Below are positions 52,825 to 61,712 of a stretch of DNA of 64,000 nucleotides, piece by piece; within the stretch, counting starts at the first letter, position 1; every line of letters begins with the position of its first letter. This DNA comes from Ignavibacteria bacterium (GTDB lineage: Bacteria > Bacteroidota > Ignavibacteria > Tepidaquicellales > Tepidaquicellaceae). The notes beneath the pieces were generated by a model, which did no database searches, was not told the origin of the DNA, and saw only the letters and a list, made by a program, of their open reading frames with translations. The stretch is taken from NCBI GenBank assembly GCA_036262055.1, contig DATAJP010000003.1:620001-684000 (forward strand), given 5' to 3'. Position numbers and translations under genes: made by a program.

Positions 52825-53748
52825 ATGCACCAAACCTCAACCGCCATGGAAAAACGAGAAATACAAATCTTAATATCATTTTTTTTTATTTACCTAACAT
52901 TTAGTTGTAATGATTTAAGTGCTCAAAACAACAATTATTTTCCTCTTTCTGTGGGCAATAAATTTGTGTACACTTACCAACAAACTGGGACGCCTCCTAT
53001 TGTAACACATACATTAGTTACAAAAGACTCAATTATTAACACAAAAAAATATTTCTATTGTTCAGGAATTTTTAATTTATGGTTACGAGTAGACAGTATT
53101 GATGGGAATTTATATGCATTTAAAAATGGAGACACTTGTTTACATCATATAAATGAGATTTTAATGGATAGTTTGAGAATTATGAAAGGTATTGCGCACT
53201 CTTGTTATTATTTATCCCAAAATGGGACTAATGGTGATTCTATCCTTTTCGGAATACAAAATAATATAAAAACATTTAATTTTTATATTATGATTCCGGG
53301 AGGCGGGATATTACATAAAAGAATTTATTCTCAAAAATTTGGATTATTTCTTGATGAGACTAATACCTCTTCCTACAGTGAAAGATTGAATCTAAAAGGA
53401 TGTTATATTGATGGTATATTATATGGTGATACTAGTATGCCTTCTATAATAATTAAATTAAATTCCTTTGTTAAAAACTTCTCCCTTTCCCAAAACTACC
53501 CCAATCCTTTCAATCCGCAGACAAAGATAAGATTTGCAATTCCTGTTAATTCCAAGAATGCATTGGTGAACATTAAAATTTATGATATTGTGGGGAAAGA
53601 AGTTGCTAAGATTGTTAATGAAACTTTAACTGATGGAGAATATGAAGTAACATTTAATGGAAGCAATTTACCGTCCGGAATTTATTTTTATAGCTTGAAT
53701 ATAGACGGACAGTTTATTGATTCAAAAAAAATGATGTTGATAAAATAA
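52825..53748 (+). CDS. T9SS-sorted exported protein
   Basis: A 307-residue protein with a signal peptide (ILISFFFIYLTFSCNDLSAQ), a unique middle region and a C-terminal type A sorting domain (~220-307: LSQNYPNPFNP, VNIKIYDIVGKEVAKIV, LPSGIYFYSLN, KKMMLIK). The middle (YFPLSVGNKFVYTYQQTG...) is shared in style with many FCB-group cargo proteins of unknown role. A second ATG at codon 8 (52846) would give a more typical signal peptide. It stands alone on the plus strand, convergent with the TonB-dependent receptor gene one base away. Function unknown. Confidence 0.8.
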   Translation: MHQTSTAMEKREIQILISFFFIYLTFSCNDLSAQNNNYFPLSVGNKFVYTYQQTGTPPIVTHTLVTKDSIINTKKYFYCSGIFNLWLRVDSIDGNLYAFKNGDTCLHHINEILMDSLRIMKGIAHSCYYLSQNGTNGDSILFGIQNNIKTFNFYIMIPGGGILHKRIYSQKFGLFLDETNTSSYSERLNLKGCYIDGILYGDTSMPSIIIKLNSFVKNFSLSQNYPNPFNPQTKIRFAIPVNSKNALVNIKIYDIVGKEVAKIVNETLTDGEYEVTFNGSNLPSGIYFYSLNIDGQFIDSKKMMLIK

Positions 53749-53749
53749 A

Positions 53750-56074
53750 TCAAAACCTTGCGCTGAAACCTATGGTTGGGAGAATGGGAATCATTGCGAC
53801 GGTTTTGCGTGTGATTATCAGGTTGTCTGTTAAGTCGAAATTATATCCCAGCATATTCGTGCGGTTATAAACGTTCATTACATCAAGGTAGAACGACCAA
53901 TCGGCGTTCCAGAATTTGGTATAAGCAGTAAAACGCAGGTCAAGACGGTGATAATCGGGTTTATGTGATGAGTATTTGTTGGCATCTCCTCCGAAATCAA
54001 GATTAAATATAACTTCTTGAGTAATCGGATTAACTATTATACTGTCATTATAAACACGCGGTGTGATTCCGACCGGATATGTGAACGGAAATCCGCTTGC
54101 GTAAGACCATCTCGCTCCGAATTCAAGCCATGAATTCACACGATAATTTAAAACAACATTCACCATATGCCGCTGGTCAAACCTGAAAGGTTTTTCCAAA
54201 CCATAACTCTGACGATTTGCAAAAGACATAGAGTAATTCACCCATCCATAAAATTTGGTTTTGGAATTAACATATTTCTTCTCAAGACTTACCTCAAAGC
54301 CATACGCATTCCCATTTCCGATATTTACTGGATTGGTCGTTAAAGAATCGTAAGGGATTTCAGTTGAACTTTTTATCCAGTTTTTAGGGTCTTTTATATA
54401 AACAGGGTCAGTGCTCGTGGGGTCAGCAAGATAATATTCATACCTTGCAGAACGAATTCTTTCCTGAACAATAAGATTATCAAATTTTTTATAATATCCT
54501 TCAACCTTTGCGTGCCATTCATTGTCAATCCACCTGTCAACTCCAAGAACAAAATGCATGGACCTTTCAGCTTTAAGGTTCTCACCTATTTCAGGAGTAA
54601 TAGTAAAAAAAGTCTGCCCATCGATAAGTTTTTCATAACCCGGAGATTGATAGTATAGTCCTGCCGATGTTCTTATTGTCGTAAGCGGGTCAATAATATA
54701 TCCGAAATTTATTCTTGGTGAAACATAAATTTTCTTTAGCAATGAATAATAATCAACTCTGACTGAAGGTTGATAGAAAAAATTATCACCTGCTTTCAGG
54801 CGCACCTGCGCATAGCCGTTTGCTTTGTAATTGTTGTTGCCGTCAATAGAAAAATCATCAAGCAGAGCATTTGAGTTTGGAAAGCTTTGAATAATTGCCC
54901 TGAAACGGTCATCCATTCGCAGTCTATATGTCAAATCCGTAGTCACCATATCAACACCCGCGCCAAATTCAAACTTGTTTTTGTTTCTGTCTAGATATTC
55001 ATTTTTATTTGACAATGAATATTTTCTGAAGAAATATTTTGAATCAAATTCTATTCCGAGAAGTGCGCCGATTTGTTTTAAGCTGTCGCGCTGTGCGGGT
55101 GATAAATTTTCTCCATCTATTAACGGGTCAAGTATATCTCCTTCAAACTCGTTTTCGCCTGAGTTTCTGTACCAAGATGCTGTTGTTTTAGATAAAAAAT
55201 TCGCATTCGGAAGATAATGCCATGATGCCGAAACCACATCGTTTTTTGTGACGTCATTTACCTGAACGCTGTCGGGATTATTTCTGTCTTTTCCGGGTAT
55301 AATAGCAACACCGTCTTTTGAGAAAATCCCGTTAATAAAAAATTTATGTTTTCCGAAATTTCCAAAGGTTAGTCTGAATTGCAAATCCTCAAACGACGGA
55401 AAAGAAGAATCTTCATCAACAAGTCCTGCATTCTTTGCAAATGGTCCGAGAATTAAATCATAATATGTTCTTCTTGTTGAAACCAGCCACGAGCCCGGAA
55501 TCTTAAAAGGGTTTCTGCCCTCAAGAATAATATTTGCATTAGCTATATTCACATTTGTTATACCCGCGAAAGAATAGTTTTTATCGCCTTCCCTATTTTT
55601 CACGTCGAGCACTGCAGACAACCTGTCTCCATACATAGAAGGAAATCCTCCGGTTATAAGAGTTATATCATTTACAGTTTCAGGATTGAACATACTGACT
55701 AAGCCATATAATCTATAAGGGTTAAAAATCTCAACATCATCCATGATAATTAAATTTTGGTCAGGTCCTGAACCGCGGATTATCAACTGCGAGGTAAAAT
55801 CATGAGGCGAGGAAACACCAGGGAGTGAACGCAAAGACCGCAGCACATCTTCAATTGCACCGGGCAAAATTTTGACACCTTTTGGGTCTATGTTCATCAT
55901 ACTCGTTCGCAAGTCATTTTGCGCTTGCCTATTGGCTTCAACTTTTATCTCTTCGGTTGTGAATTTTGTGGAATCTTTGGAATTAGAAGTGTCTGTTTGT
56001 GCCTGAATATTGAGGGTGCAAACAAATGAAAGTAAAACGAAAAACGGCATGAAAAATCTCAAAATAAGTATCAA
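53750..56074 (-). CDS. TonB-dependent outer-membrane receptor
   Basis: A 774-residue receptor: signal peptide (MPFFVLLSFVCTLNIQAQ), short linker, plug domain (~40-160) with VLRSLRSLPGVSSPHDFTSQLIIRGSGPDQNLIIMDDVEIFNPYRL and GGFPSMYGDRLSAVLDVKNREG, then a barrel of ~22 strands ending in Phe (TIGFSARF). The barrel has Tyr/Trp-rich strands and long loops. There is no carboxypeptidase-like N-terminal domain and no SusD partner nearby, which argues against a SusCD glycan importer. The ligand could be a siderophore, cobalamin or a peptide; nothing in the neighbourhood tells which. Confidence 0.88.
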   Translation of the reverse strand: MILILRFFMPFFVLLSFVCTLNIQAQTDTSNSKDSTKFTTEEIKVEANRQAQNDLRTSMMNIDPKGVKILPGAIEDVLRSLRSLPGVSSPHDFTSQLIIRGSGPDQNLIIMDDVEIFNPYRLYGLVSMFNPETVNDITLITGGFPSMYGDRLSAVLDVKNREGDKNYSFAGITNVNIANANIILEGRNPFKIPGSWLVSTRRTYYDLILGPFAKNAGLVDEDSSFPSFEDLQFRLTFGNFGKHKFFINGIFSKDGVAIIPGKDRNNPDSVQVNDVTKNDVVSASWHYLPNANFLSKTTASWYRNSGENEFEGDILDPLIDGENLSPAQRDSLKQIGALLGIEFDSKYFFRKYSLSNKNEYLDRNKNKFEFGAGVDMVTTDLTYRLRMDDRFRAIIQSFPNSNALLDDFSIDGNNNYKANGYAQVRLKAGDNFFYQPSVRVDYYSLLKKIYVSPRINFGYIIDPLTTIRTSAGLYYQSPGYEKLIDGQTFFTITPEIGENLKAERSMHFVLGVDRWIDNEWHAKVEGYYKKFDNLIVQERIRSARYEYYLADPTSTDPVYIKDPKNWIKSSTEIPYDSLTTNPVNIGNGNAYGFEVSLEKKYVNSKTKFYGWVNYSMSFANRQSYGLEKPFRFDQRHMVNVVLNYRVNSWLEFGARWSYASGFPFTYPVGITPRVYNDSIIVNPITQEVIFNLDFGGDANKYSSHKPDYHRLDLRFTAYTKFWNADWSFYLDVMNVYNRTNMLGYNFDLTDNLIITRKTVAMIPILPTIGFSARF

Positions 56075-56138
56075 ATGATATTGGTATATCTATACAACGT
56101 CTAAATGCATCCGGAAGTTTCAGCTGAAAATACTAAAA

Positions 56139-57128
56139 TTAAGCAGCAGCAGTAGTTTTTGGGTAAGACTCAGGATACAGTAAACACCTTACTTGATGCT
56201 CCCCTGCAAGAACCGGTGATATGACCGGGCAATCTTCAAATGCTTTCGGGCACCTCGGGTGGAAATAGCATCCTGAAGGCACGTTTGCAGGAGAAGGAAT
56301 GTCCCCTTTAAGAATTATGCGGGAAGATTTCTGTTCCGGGTCGGGAACAGGAGCGGCTGAAAGCAGAGCTTGCGTATATGGATGTTTTGGATGTTCATAA
56401 ACATTTTGAACTCCTGCACTTTCCACAATTTTTCCAAGATACATAATCGAAACGTTATCGGAAATATGCTCAACAACTGAAAGGTCATGCGAAATGAAAA
56501 GATAAGTCAGGTTCATTTCTTTTTGAAGTTCAATTAACAAATTTAAAATCTGAGATTGAATGGAAACATCAAGTGCCGAGACCGGTTCGTCGCAAACAAT
56601 AAACTTTGGTTCAACCGATAATGCACGTGCAATGCCGATTCTTTGTCTTTGTCCGCCTGAAAACTCATGAGGATATCTTCTCGCATGAATTTTTCTTAAT
56701 CCGACTTTTTCAAGAAGTTCTTCAACTCTTTTTTCTGCGGCTGCTCCTTCAGCTATGTGATGGAATTTTAAAATTTCTGTCAACATACCCCCGACTGTTA
56801 TTCTGGGGTTCAGTGAAGAATATGGGTCCTGAAAAATAATCTGCATTTGCTTTCTCATATCTTTCAGCTCGTCCTGAGACATTGCGGTTATATTCTTTCC
56901 GTCAAAATAAACTTCCCCCCCGGTCGGTTCGATTAATCGCAAAATACTTCTTCCTACAGTAGTTTTTCCGCAGCCGGATTCACCAACAAGCCCTAATGTT
57001 TGCCCGCGTTTTATAGTGAACGAAACATCATCAACGGCTTTTACATAGCCAATTGTTTTTGAGAAAAGACCTTTTTTAATAGGAAAGAATTTCTGCAAGT
57101 TTTTTACTTCAAGAAGTGTATCTGACAT
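56139..57128 (-). CDS. Peptide ABC transporter ATP-binding protein, OppF/DppF type
   Basis: A 329-residue ABC ATPase. Walker [10 protein letters not shown]-loop [14 protein letters not shown], signature [15 protein letters not shown] and Walker [13 protein letters not shown] are intact, and the C-terminal oligopeptide-transporter motif [17 protein letters not shown] with three Cys is the usual OppF/DppF iron-sulfur-like segment. The start is the ATG at 57128; 21 codons upstream in frame come from a palindromic repeat. Partner genes dppB and dppC are 16 kb away and no DppD-type ATPase is seen. The GIY-YIG gene with its flanking palindromes lies directly upstream. Confidence 0.93.
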   Translation of the reverse strand: MSDTLLEVKNLQKFFPIKKGLFSKTIGYVKAVDDVSFTIKRGQTLGLVGESGCGKTTVGRSILRLIEPTGGEVYFDGKNITAMSQDELKDMRKQMQIIFQDPYSSLNPRITVGGMLTEILKFHHIAEGAAAEKRVEELLEKVGLRKIHARRYPHEFSGGQRQRIGIARALSVEPKFIVCDEPVSALDVSIQSQILNLLIELQKEMNLTYLFISHDLSVVEHISDNVSIMYLGKIVESAGVQNVYEHPKHPYTQALLSAAPVPDPEQKSSRIILKGDIPSPANVPSGCYFHPRCPKAFEDCPVISPVLAGEHQVRCLLYPESYPKTTAAA

Positions 57129-57152
57129 TATTGTGTAATTAAAATTTAATAT

Positions 57153-57179
57153 GTCATTCCAGCGAAAGCTGGAATCTAG
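57153..57179. repeat. Left palindromic end of the GIY-YIG unit
   Basis: GTCATTCCAGC-GAA-AGCTGGAATC: arms ATTCCAGC and GCTGGAAT around a short loop. It lies between the GIY-YIG stop and the oppF start. Confidence 0.85.
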
Positions 57180-57180
57180 G

Positions 57181-57474
57181 CTAAATGCCACCTAATTCAT
57201 AATATAAATCTTTCCAACCAAGATTTATAGACTCAATTAATTCTATTTTCCATTTTCTTTGCCATGTTTTCATTTGTTTTTCACGTTCTATTGCAGCTAG
57301 TACGCTGTTAGTTTCTTCATAATAAACTAATTTATCAATTCCATATTTTTTAGAAAATCCATCAATTAATTTTTTCTTATGCTGTTCAACTCGTTGGAGT
57401 AAATTATTAGTAACCCCTATATAAAGAGTTCCATTTCTTTTGTTTGCCAAGATATAAACATAATAGCTTCTCAA
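57181..57474 (-). CDS. Stand-alone GIY-YIG endonuclease
   Basis: A 97-residue single-domain GIY-YIG nuclease. The GIY element is YYVYIL (residues 4-9) and YIG is 18-20; the catalytic set includes Arg28 in NNLLQRVEQH, His32 and a Glu in IEREKQMKTWQRKWKIELIE (Glu63/Glu65). This is the small UPF0213/YhbQ-like kind, without a DNA-binding domain such as those in homing enzymes. In-frame start is TTG at 57474; an ATG at 57479 is out of frame. The gene interrupts a minus-strand run between oppF and a T9SS gene. Flanking inverted palindromes suggest the enzyme may act on, or spread with, that repeat. Confidence 0.88.
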   Translation of the reverse strand: MRSYYVYILANKRNGTLYIGVTNNLLQRVEQHKKKLIDGFSKKYGIDKLVYYEETNSVLAAIEREKQMKTWQRKWKIELIESINLGWKDLYYELGGI

Positions 57475-57484
57475 ATCATAATGT

Positions 57485-57511
57485 CTGGATTCCAGCTTTC
57501 GCTGGAATGAC
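57485..57511. repeat. Right palindromic end of the GIY-YIG unit
   Basis: Reverse complement of the left copy with one mismatch (TCCAG versus TCTAG). It is 10 bases upstream of the GIY-YIG start codon and stays in frame with it. Confidence 0.85.
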
Positions 57512-57534
57512 AGAAATATTATTGAAATAGATAA

Positions 57535-57567
57535 AATAAAAAAGCCCTTTCAGATTACTAAAAGGGC
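57535..57567 (-). terminator. Rho-independent terminator of the 423-residue T9SS gene
   Basis: AGCCCTTT (57542-57549) pairs with AAAGGGCT (57560-57567) around a 10-base loop, followed on the minus strand by TTTTTTATTTT. It isolates the GIY-YIG unit from upstream transcription. Confidence 0.85.
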
Positions 57568-57616
57568 TGATTACTCAAATCATCCGCATCACCTTGTTAG
57601 GTGAAATCGAAGTGGA

Positions 57617-58888
57617 TTATTTTATTAAACTTATTTTTTTAATCGAAGTATAATTGCCCGCAATTAATCTTACAAAATATATACCTGATGATATATTTGT
57701 CCCGTTAAATTCTGCAACATGATATCCTGCGGTTTTATTACCATTCACGAGTTCAGCAACTTCCCTGCCTATTAAGTCATAAACTTTCATAGATACATTT
57801 AAGTCCTCAGGAATTTCATAACTTATTTTTGTTACAGGATTGAACGGATTTGGATAATTTTGTGATAAAGCAAATTTATTAGGCACGCCGACAATTATTT
57901 CGGTGCTTAACCAGAAATATTGATTGTTACCGTTATAGTCAACCTGATTCAATCTATATAAATATTTTCCTGTTTCAAGGTTTCTATCAATATATTTATA
58001 ACGTGTTATGTTATTGGTTGTTCCTGCACCCTGCATCATTGCAACCTCACCAAAGTCACCCTGGTATTCACCGCCTGAATTTAATCTTACTCTTTCAATT
58101 ACAAAATGAGAATTATTAAGCTCATGTCCTGTAACCCAGTCAAGTATAACTTCATTTTTTATTGTGCTCGCAATAAATTCATCAAGCTCAATCGGAAGCG
58201 GGGAGGAAACATCGGAAATTGTCCATTCAGAAACAGGATTTGAAACCACCGGACCGGTTACATAAGGGTCACCCATAGCAGAGTAAGAAGGATTACCTAC
58301 CTGATTCCAATTGTTGCCATCAAACTTCCATATTGTTGATAGAGAATGATTTTTTCCATTACCAAGGCTTTCGAGCCATAAGAAACTTATTTCTCTTGCA
58401 GTGCGGTCGCCTTTAGATGAAGATATATTCCATCGGCAATTAATTCCGGATGATGAACCTAAAATAACTCTGCCGCTTGCTCCGGTTATTCTTGTAACAG
58501 AAACATTCCCTAAGTCAGAGCCTGAAGCCATTCTTATTCCCAAAAATTCAAAACTTTGTGTGCCAATTGCTCTTTCCTGCATAACTGCCGTGCCAATTAT
58601 ATATCCTTTGGCACTGCTTTCAACAGGGGTTGATGAAGTATTTGAAAATGTAATTCTGAATGAACCTGTATTTATCACAGATGCATCTGCAAAAGTTAAC
58701 GAACCTTTTATTGTTATATTTCCCGTTAAAGTTGCAACAGAGGAACCCGATATGTTCACATCATCATAAATTCCCGGCGGAATATCACCCGATGATGTAA
58801 CATTTAAATCCTGTGCGGAAACTTTTACCGAATTTAAAATTGAAAAAACAAATAATGCGGAAAGTAAAATCAGTAATTTAATTTTCAT
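57617..58888 (-). CDS. T9SS-sorted exported protein
   Basis: A 423-residue protein with signal peptide (LLILLSALFVFSILNSVKVSAQ) and C-terminal sorting domain (~340-423: LSQNYPNPFNP, MKVYDLIGREVAELV, SSGIYFVRL, KKISLIK). The N-terminal part begins with a repetitive beta-strand region (GDIPPGIYDDVNISGSSVATLTGNITIKGSLTFADASV), probably a small parallel beta-helix; a second domain (~240-335) with EVILDWVTGHELNNSHFVIERV is the fibronectin-like segment that often precedes this sorting tag. No catalytic motif is seen. A terminator follows its stop. Confidence 0.82.
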   Translation of the reverse strand: MKIKLLILLSALFVFSILNSVKVSAQDLNVTSSGDIPPGIYDDVNISGSSVATLTGNITIKGSLTFADASVINTGSFRITFSNTSSTPVESSAKGYIIGTAVMQERAIGTQSFEFLGIRMASGSDLGNVSVTRITGASGRVILGSSSGINCRWNISSSKGDRTAREISFLWLESLGNGKNHSLSTIWKFDGNNWNQVGNPSYSAMGDPYVTGPVVSNPVSEWTISDVSSPLPIELDEFIASTIKNEVILDWVTGHELNNSHFVIERVRLNSGGEYQGDFGEVAMMQGAGTTNNITRYKYIDRNLETGKYLYRLNQVDYNGNNQYFWLSTEIIVGVPNKFALSQNYPNPFNPVTKISYEIPEDLNVSMKVYDLIGREVAELVNGNKTAGYHVAEFNGTNISSGIYFVRLIAGNYTSIKKISLIK

Positions 58889-59005
58889 TATAATTCTTTT
58901 TATATAATGATAAAGTATTTTGTTGGTATTACTGAACTTATATGTGAAATCTATATAAAATTTTCATCATATAAAATACAATACTTTAATGCCGAATTAT
59001 GGATT

Positions 59006-60010
59006 TTATAGCTTATCCTTGAGTTTAATATTTTCCTTAATAGAATAATAAAAGCCGATTCCGACAAGAAAAATGAAGTTTAGAAGGTGGGTTATGGTAG
59101 CATAAGTAAGTGCAGTCTCACGGTTTATACCATAGCTTACCAAAACTGCTGTGCAGAAGAAGTGATACGCCCCGGCAGAATTTCCGGGGAGAGGAAGGAC
59201 GAGTGTGAATGTTATAATAGTAAGAAGAAAATTTGCATCAAAAATCGTGAGGTTAATTCCAACTGCCCAGAAGCTGACATAAGCAGACACTACATATGAA
59301 GTCCAGAGTAAAACGGTAAGCACACCAATCATAAAGTAACTTCGCGGATTTCTGATGAACAAAAATCCGTTTATAAGTGAAATGAAAATTTTATGAATTT
59401 TTTCTTGAAACCTCTCAGGTAAAAATTTAACCGTCAGCTTATTTATTATGCGTTCAGATTTTTCAAGATTAAATATCATCAGAATCATAACCAAAACAAT
59501 TATAAGGACAATTATCGAAGCATACAAAGCGTATTGTTCCAGGTTATATCCTTCAAATGCTAAAGAAATTTCCGCCTTAAAAAAGAACAGACAAAACCCA
59601 AACGAAATCAAAAGCGAAAGCATGTCAAAAACTCTTTCAACAATAATTGTTCCAAACGATGCGGCTTTTGATATATCTTCCATCTTTGCAATAATGACAG
59701 GACGTGATATTTCACCTGACTTAGGAACGATGCTATTCATCATATAGCCAATCATCATCGATGAAAAAAGATTCTGAAAACCAATATCTTTTTTAATTGG
59801 ATTAAGAAAATACCTCCAGCGATAAGCACGGATTGCGCCTCCTATCAGGACACCAATTAGCGAACCAATTATAGCCCAGAAATAATTTGTCTTTTTTAAT
59901 TCCTCAAGTAGTTCGGAAAATGAAATATCCTTGAACGCGAGATACATAAAAAAGAAAATCAACAGGAAAAAGAATAAAAACTTTAATATCTTTTTTTTAT
60001 TTTGGCTCAC
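59006..60010 (-). CDS. Flippase-like membrane protein (LPG-synthase TM region/UPF0104 family)
   Basis: A 334-residue polytopic protein with about eight helices. GALIGVLIGGAIRAYRWRYFLNPI near the start and the segment MMIGYMMNSIVPKSGEISRPVIIAK, with ASFGTIIVERVFDMLSLL, are the family's characteristic second and third helix region, and PLPGNSAGAYHFFC follows later. It corresponds to the flippase half of MprF without the synthase domain. Such proteins (AglD/YbhN-like) are linked to lipid or polyprenyl-glycan movement. Its neighbour lolA suggests an envelope role, but the substrate is unknown. Confidence 0.82.
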   Translation of the reverse strand: MSQNKKKILKFLFFFLLIFFFMYLAFKDISFSELLEELKKTNYFWAIIGSLIGVLIGGAIRAYRWRYFLNPIKKDIGFQNLFSSMMIGYMMNSIVPKSGEISRPVIIAKMEDISKAASFGTIIVERVFDMLSLLISFGFCLFFFKAEISLAFEGYNLEQYALYASIIVLIIVLVMILMIFNLEKSERIINKLTVKFLPERFQEKIHKIFISLINGFLFIRNPRSYFMIGVLTVLLWTSYVVSAYVSFWAVGINLTIFDANFLLTIITFTLVLPLPGNSAGAYHFFCTAVLVSYGINRETALTYATITHLLNFIFLVGIGFYYSIKENIKLKDKL

Positions 60011-60109
60011 AAAGGTATCTGAGAATGAATCTTATTATGAAAATAAAAATAGTTATTCCGCACAAGTCGAAATAACTTTTAAAAAATTTTTAAGTATTAT
60101 GAAAAACTT

Positions 60110-60724
60110 TTATCTGAGATCAATTACCTCAACTCCCGATGGCGGGCTAAAAGTAAACTTCGATGAACTCAAACCCGGATTTAAATCAATATTGTTTAAA
60201 GTATAAGTCGATGTAGATTCAGAACTTGAAATAGTAATTTTTCTAATGATATAGTCATTTTTATCAATCCAGATTTTAGCAGATTTAATCGAACCTTTAC
60301 TTCTTGGAGTTAATTTAAGAACAAAGCAGTCAACACCACCGGCTTTCTCTTCACCCTCCAAATCCGAATAGAACTCTTCAGGATAATTGAACAAAAATTT
60401 ATTCGGTGAGAAAGTATTTTTATCATTTTTGTAATTATCTATTACAACCTGATTTTTCTTAGGTGAATAAGACCACGATGTAACACCATCCGTTACAATT
60501 GTCTGACCTTTGGTTTCAATTCTGTATTTATCCTGTTTTTGAATATAAATTGTACCTGAAGAACTGCCTCCCGGCTTAACTGATTGGCTGAAGGTTGCTT
60601 TTGCATCACTTATGTCTCTGTAAGTATCCTGCGTTTTTTTTATAATTTCCTGTGCATCCTGTGCTAAGGTTACGCCGGTGAATGCTAAGGCAAAAAACAC
60701 AAAAATAATTTGATATAGTTTCAT
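60110..60724 (-). CDS. lolA: Outer-membrane lipoprotein carrier protein LolA
   Basis: A 204-residue periplasmic chaperone that ferries lipoproteins to the outer membrane. Signal peptide (IIFVFFALAFTGVTLAQ), then TYRDISDAKATFSQSVKPGGSSSGTIYIQKQDKYRIETKGQTIVTDGVTSWSYSPKKNQVVI, the LolA core strand pattern, and a later DNIDLNPG-like NNIDLNPGLSSSKFTF typical of the C-terminal sheet. With several lipoproteins in the window (lptE, DppA-like, others), it fits a diderm. The 99-base gap to the flippase-like gene contains no clear signal. Confidence 0.88.
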   Translation of the reverse strand: MKLYQIIFVFFALAFTGVTLAQDAQEIIKKTQDTYRDISDAKATFSQSVKPGGSSSGTIYIQKQDKYRIETKGQTIVTDGVTSWSYSPKKNQVVIDNYKNDKNTFSPNKFLFNYPEEFYSDLEGEEKAGGVDCFVLKLTPRSKGSIKSAKIWIDKNDYIIRKITISSSESTSTYTLNNIDLNPGLSSSKFTFSPPSGVEVIDLR

Positions 60725-60813
60725 AATGGTAAAAATCTATAATTTTAGTTAAATTTTCAATTTATTTAATCGGAATATTGTGATTTTAGTTCCCGCAGGG
60801 TGGAAAAAGGGAT

Positions 60814-61632
60814 TTATTCGAATTTCGGGGCTGTCCAGTTAGTGCGCTTATAATTGATTAGCTCGAGAGTAATGCTGCCAATTATTACGTTAAATGAAGC
60901 TTTTAACGGTATTCTGTAGTCGTCAGCCGAAAGCCATCCCGCAAACTCCCCAGTTAACCCCATAACTCCCACAAAGTCTGCTACACCTGCAATTTTTATT
61001 GCTTTAACATCATAGTCAAACATATCTATATCGACTATATCTTCGTTTATATTAAATGAATATTTTAATGATGACACTTTGTCGTTAACAAATACGGGCA
61101 TATTGTAATTTTTATTCGAAAATGACTGAAGACGGGCGTTATAAAAAATGCTAAGTCCATCCTGGTAGCGGATGTTCTCATCAAACTTTACTTTCATCGA
61201 ATCGCTTATCTCGTTGTCGGTTTCTTTCATTACTTTAATTTCGCGTTTATCATAATCAAAATCATACTCGATTCTTGAAATAGATTTATTCTTAAACTCG
61301 GTTGAATAAAATGAGGTTGAGAATACTTCCTTCTTCTCATTTTTAACATCCTGTTTATCATTTTGCATAGTCGTTTCAAAAATGTAATTGACATTTACTA
61401 AAGGGACGCCTTCATAGCTTTTCATTTCCGCTTTGGCGGTGTAAAATTCTTTTTTATTTTCGGTAAAAGTGTTTGTAACTTTGAAATTAACTTTTCCAAG
61501 CTTAATAAACCCAAAGTAAACTTCATAAGTCAGCTCCTCGCCAACTTCAAGAACTTTTTCCTGAGCATTAAGCGAGGCAGAGTTTAGCAAAACAAGAAGT
61601 ATTGCGATATTTAAGCAGGGAAATTTATTCAT
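60814..61632 (-). CDS. DUF3108-domain exported protein
   Basis: A 272-residue exported protein. Signal peptide (LNIAILLVLLNSASLNAQ), followed by VGEELTYEVYFGFIKLGKVNFKV, the opening of DUF3108, and the beta-strand-rich body ending with SADDYRIPLKASFNVIIGSITLELINYKRTNW. The family resembles the periplasmic LolA/LolB-like half-barrel, with roles not established. The Lol relation is a structural guess. It lies between lolA and the S41 protease gene. Confidence 0.8.
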   Translation of the reverse strand: MNKFPCLNIAILLVLLNSASLNAQEKVLEVGEELTYEVYFGFIKLGKVNFKVTNTFTENKKEFYTAKAEMKSYEGVPLVNVNYIFETTMQNDKQDVKNEKKEVFSTSFYSTEFKNKSISRIEYDFDYDKREIKVMKETDNEISDSMKVKFDENIRYQDGLSIFYNARLQSFSNKNYNMPVFVNDKVSSLKYSFNINEDIVDIDMFDYDVKAIKIAGVADFVGVMGLTGEFAGWLSADDYRIPLKASFNVIIGSITLELINYKRTNWTAPKFE

Positions 61633-61655
61633 TCTATTTTACAACCGTGCAGTAT

Positions 61656-61690
61656 GCAAAAGAAACCCCGACGTATCGGGGTTTCTTTAT
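61656..61690 (-). terminator. Rho-independent terminator after the S41 protease gene
   Basis: AAAGAAACCCCGA and TCGGGGTTTCTTT form a 13-bp stem with a 4-base loop; the A/T ends make it work on either strand. It lies 22 bases after the protease stop, so the DUF3108 gene downstream needs its own promoter. Confidence 0.88.
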
Positions 61691-61712
61691 GTTCAATATG
61701 TAAATATACAAC

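Larger units (their letters stand above)
57153..57511. mobile_element. Candidate mobile element: GIY-YIG gene bracketed by inverted palindromes
   Basis: The unit consists of GTCATTCCAGCGAAAGC-TGGAATC (57153-57176), the GIY-YIG gene, and the reverse complement of the same sequence (57485-57511). The two 27-base ends differ at one position. The left palindrome is within two bases of the gene's stop codon, so there is almost no spare DNA. The palindromes belong to the same family as solitary copies at 11785, 16882 and 44431 (shared GTCATTCC...GGAATC frame, different middle). The mobility call is inference from this structure; no target-site duplication is obvious. Confidence 0.55.

Noticed and set aside
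57129-57191. N-terminal extension of the OppF-like protein
   Set aside because: The extra 21 codons are translation of the palindromic repeat (SSFRWND-type residues); the ATG at 57128 begins the conserved ATPase.
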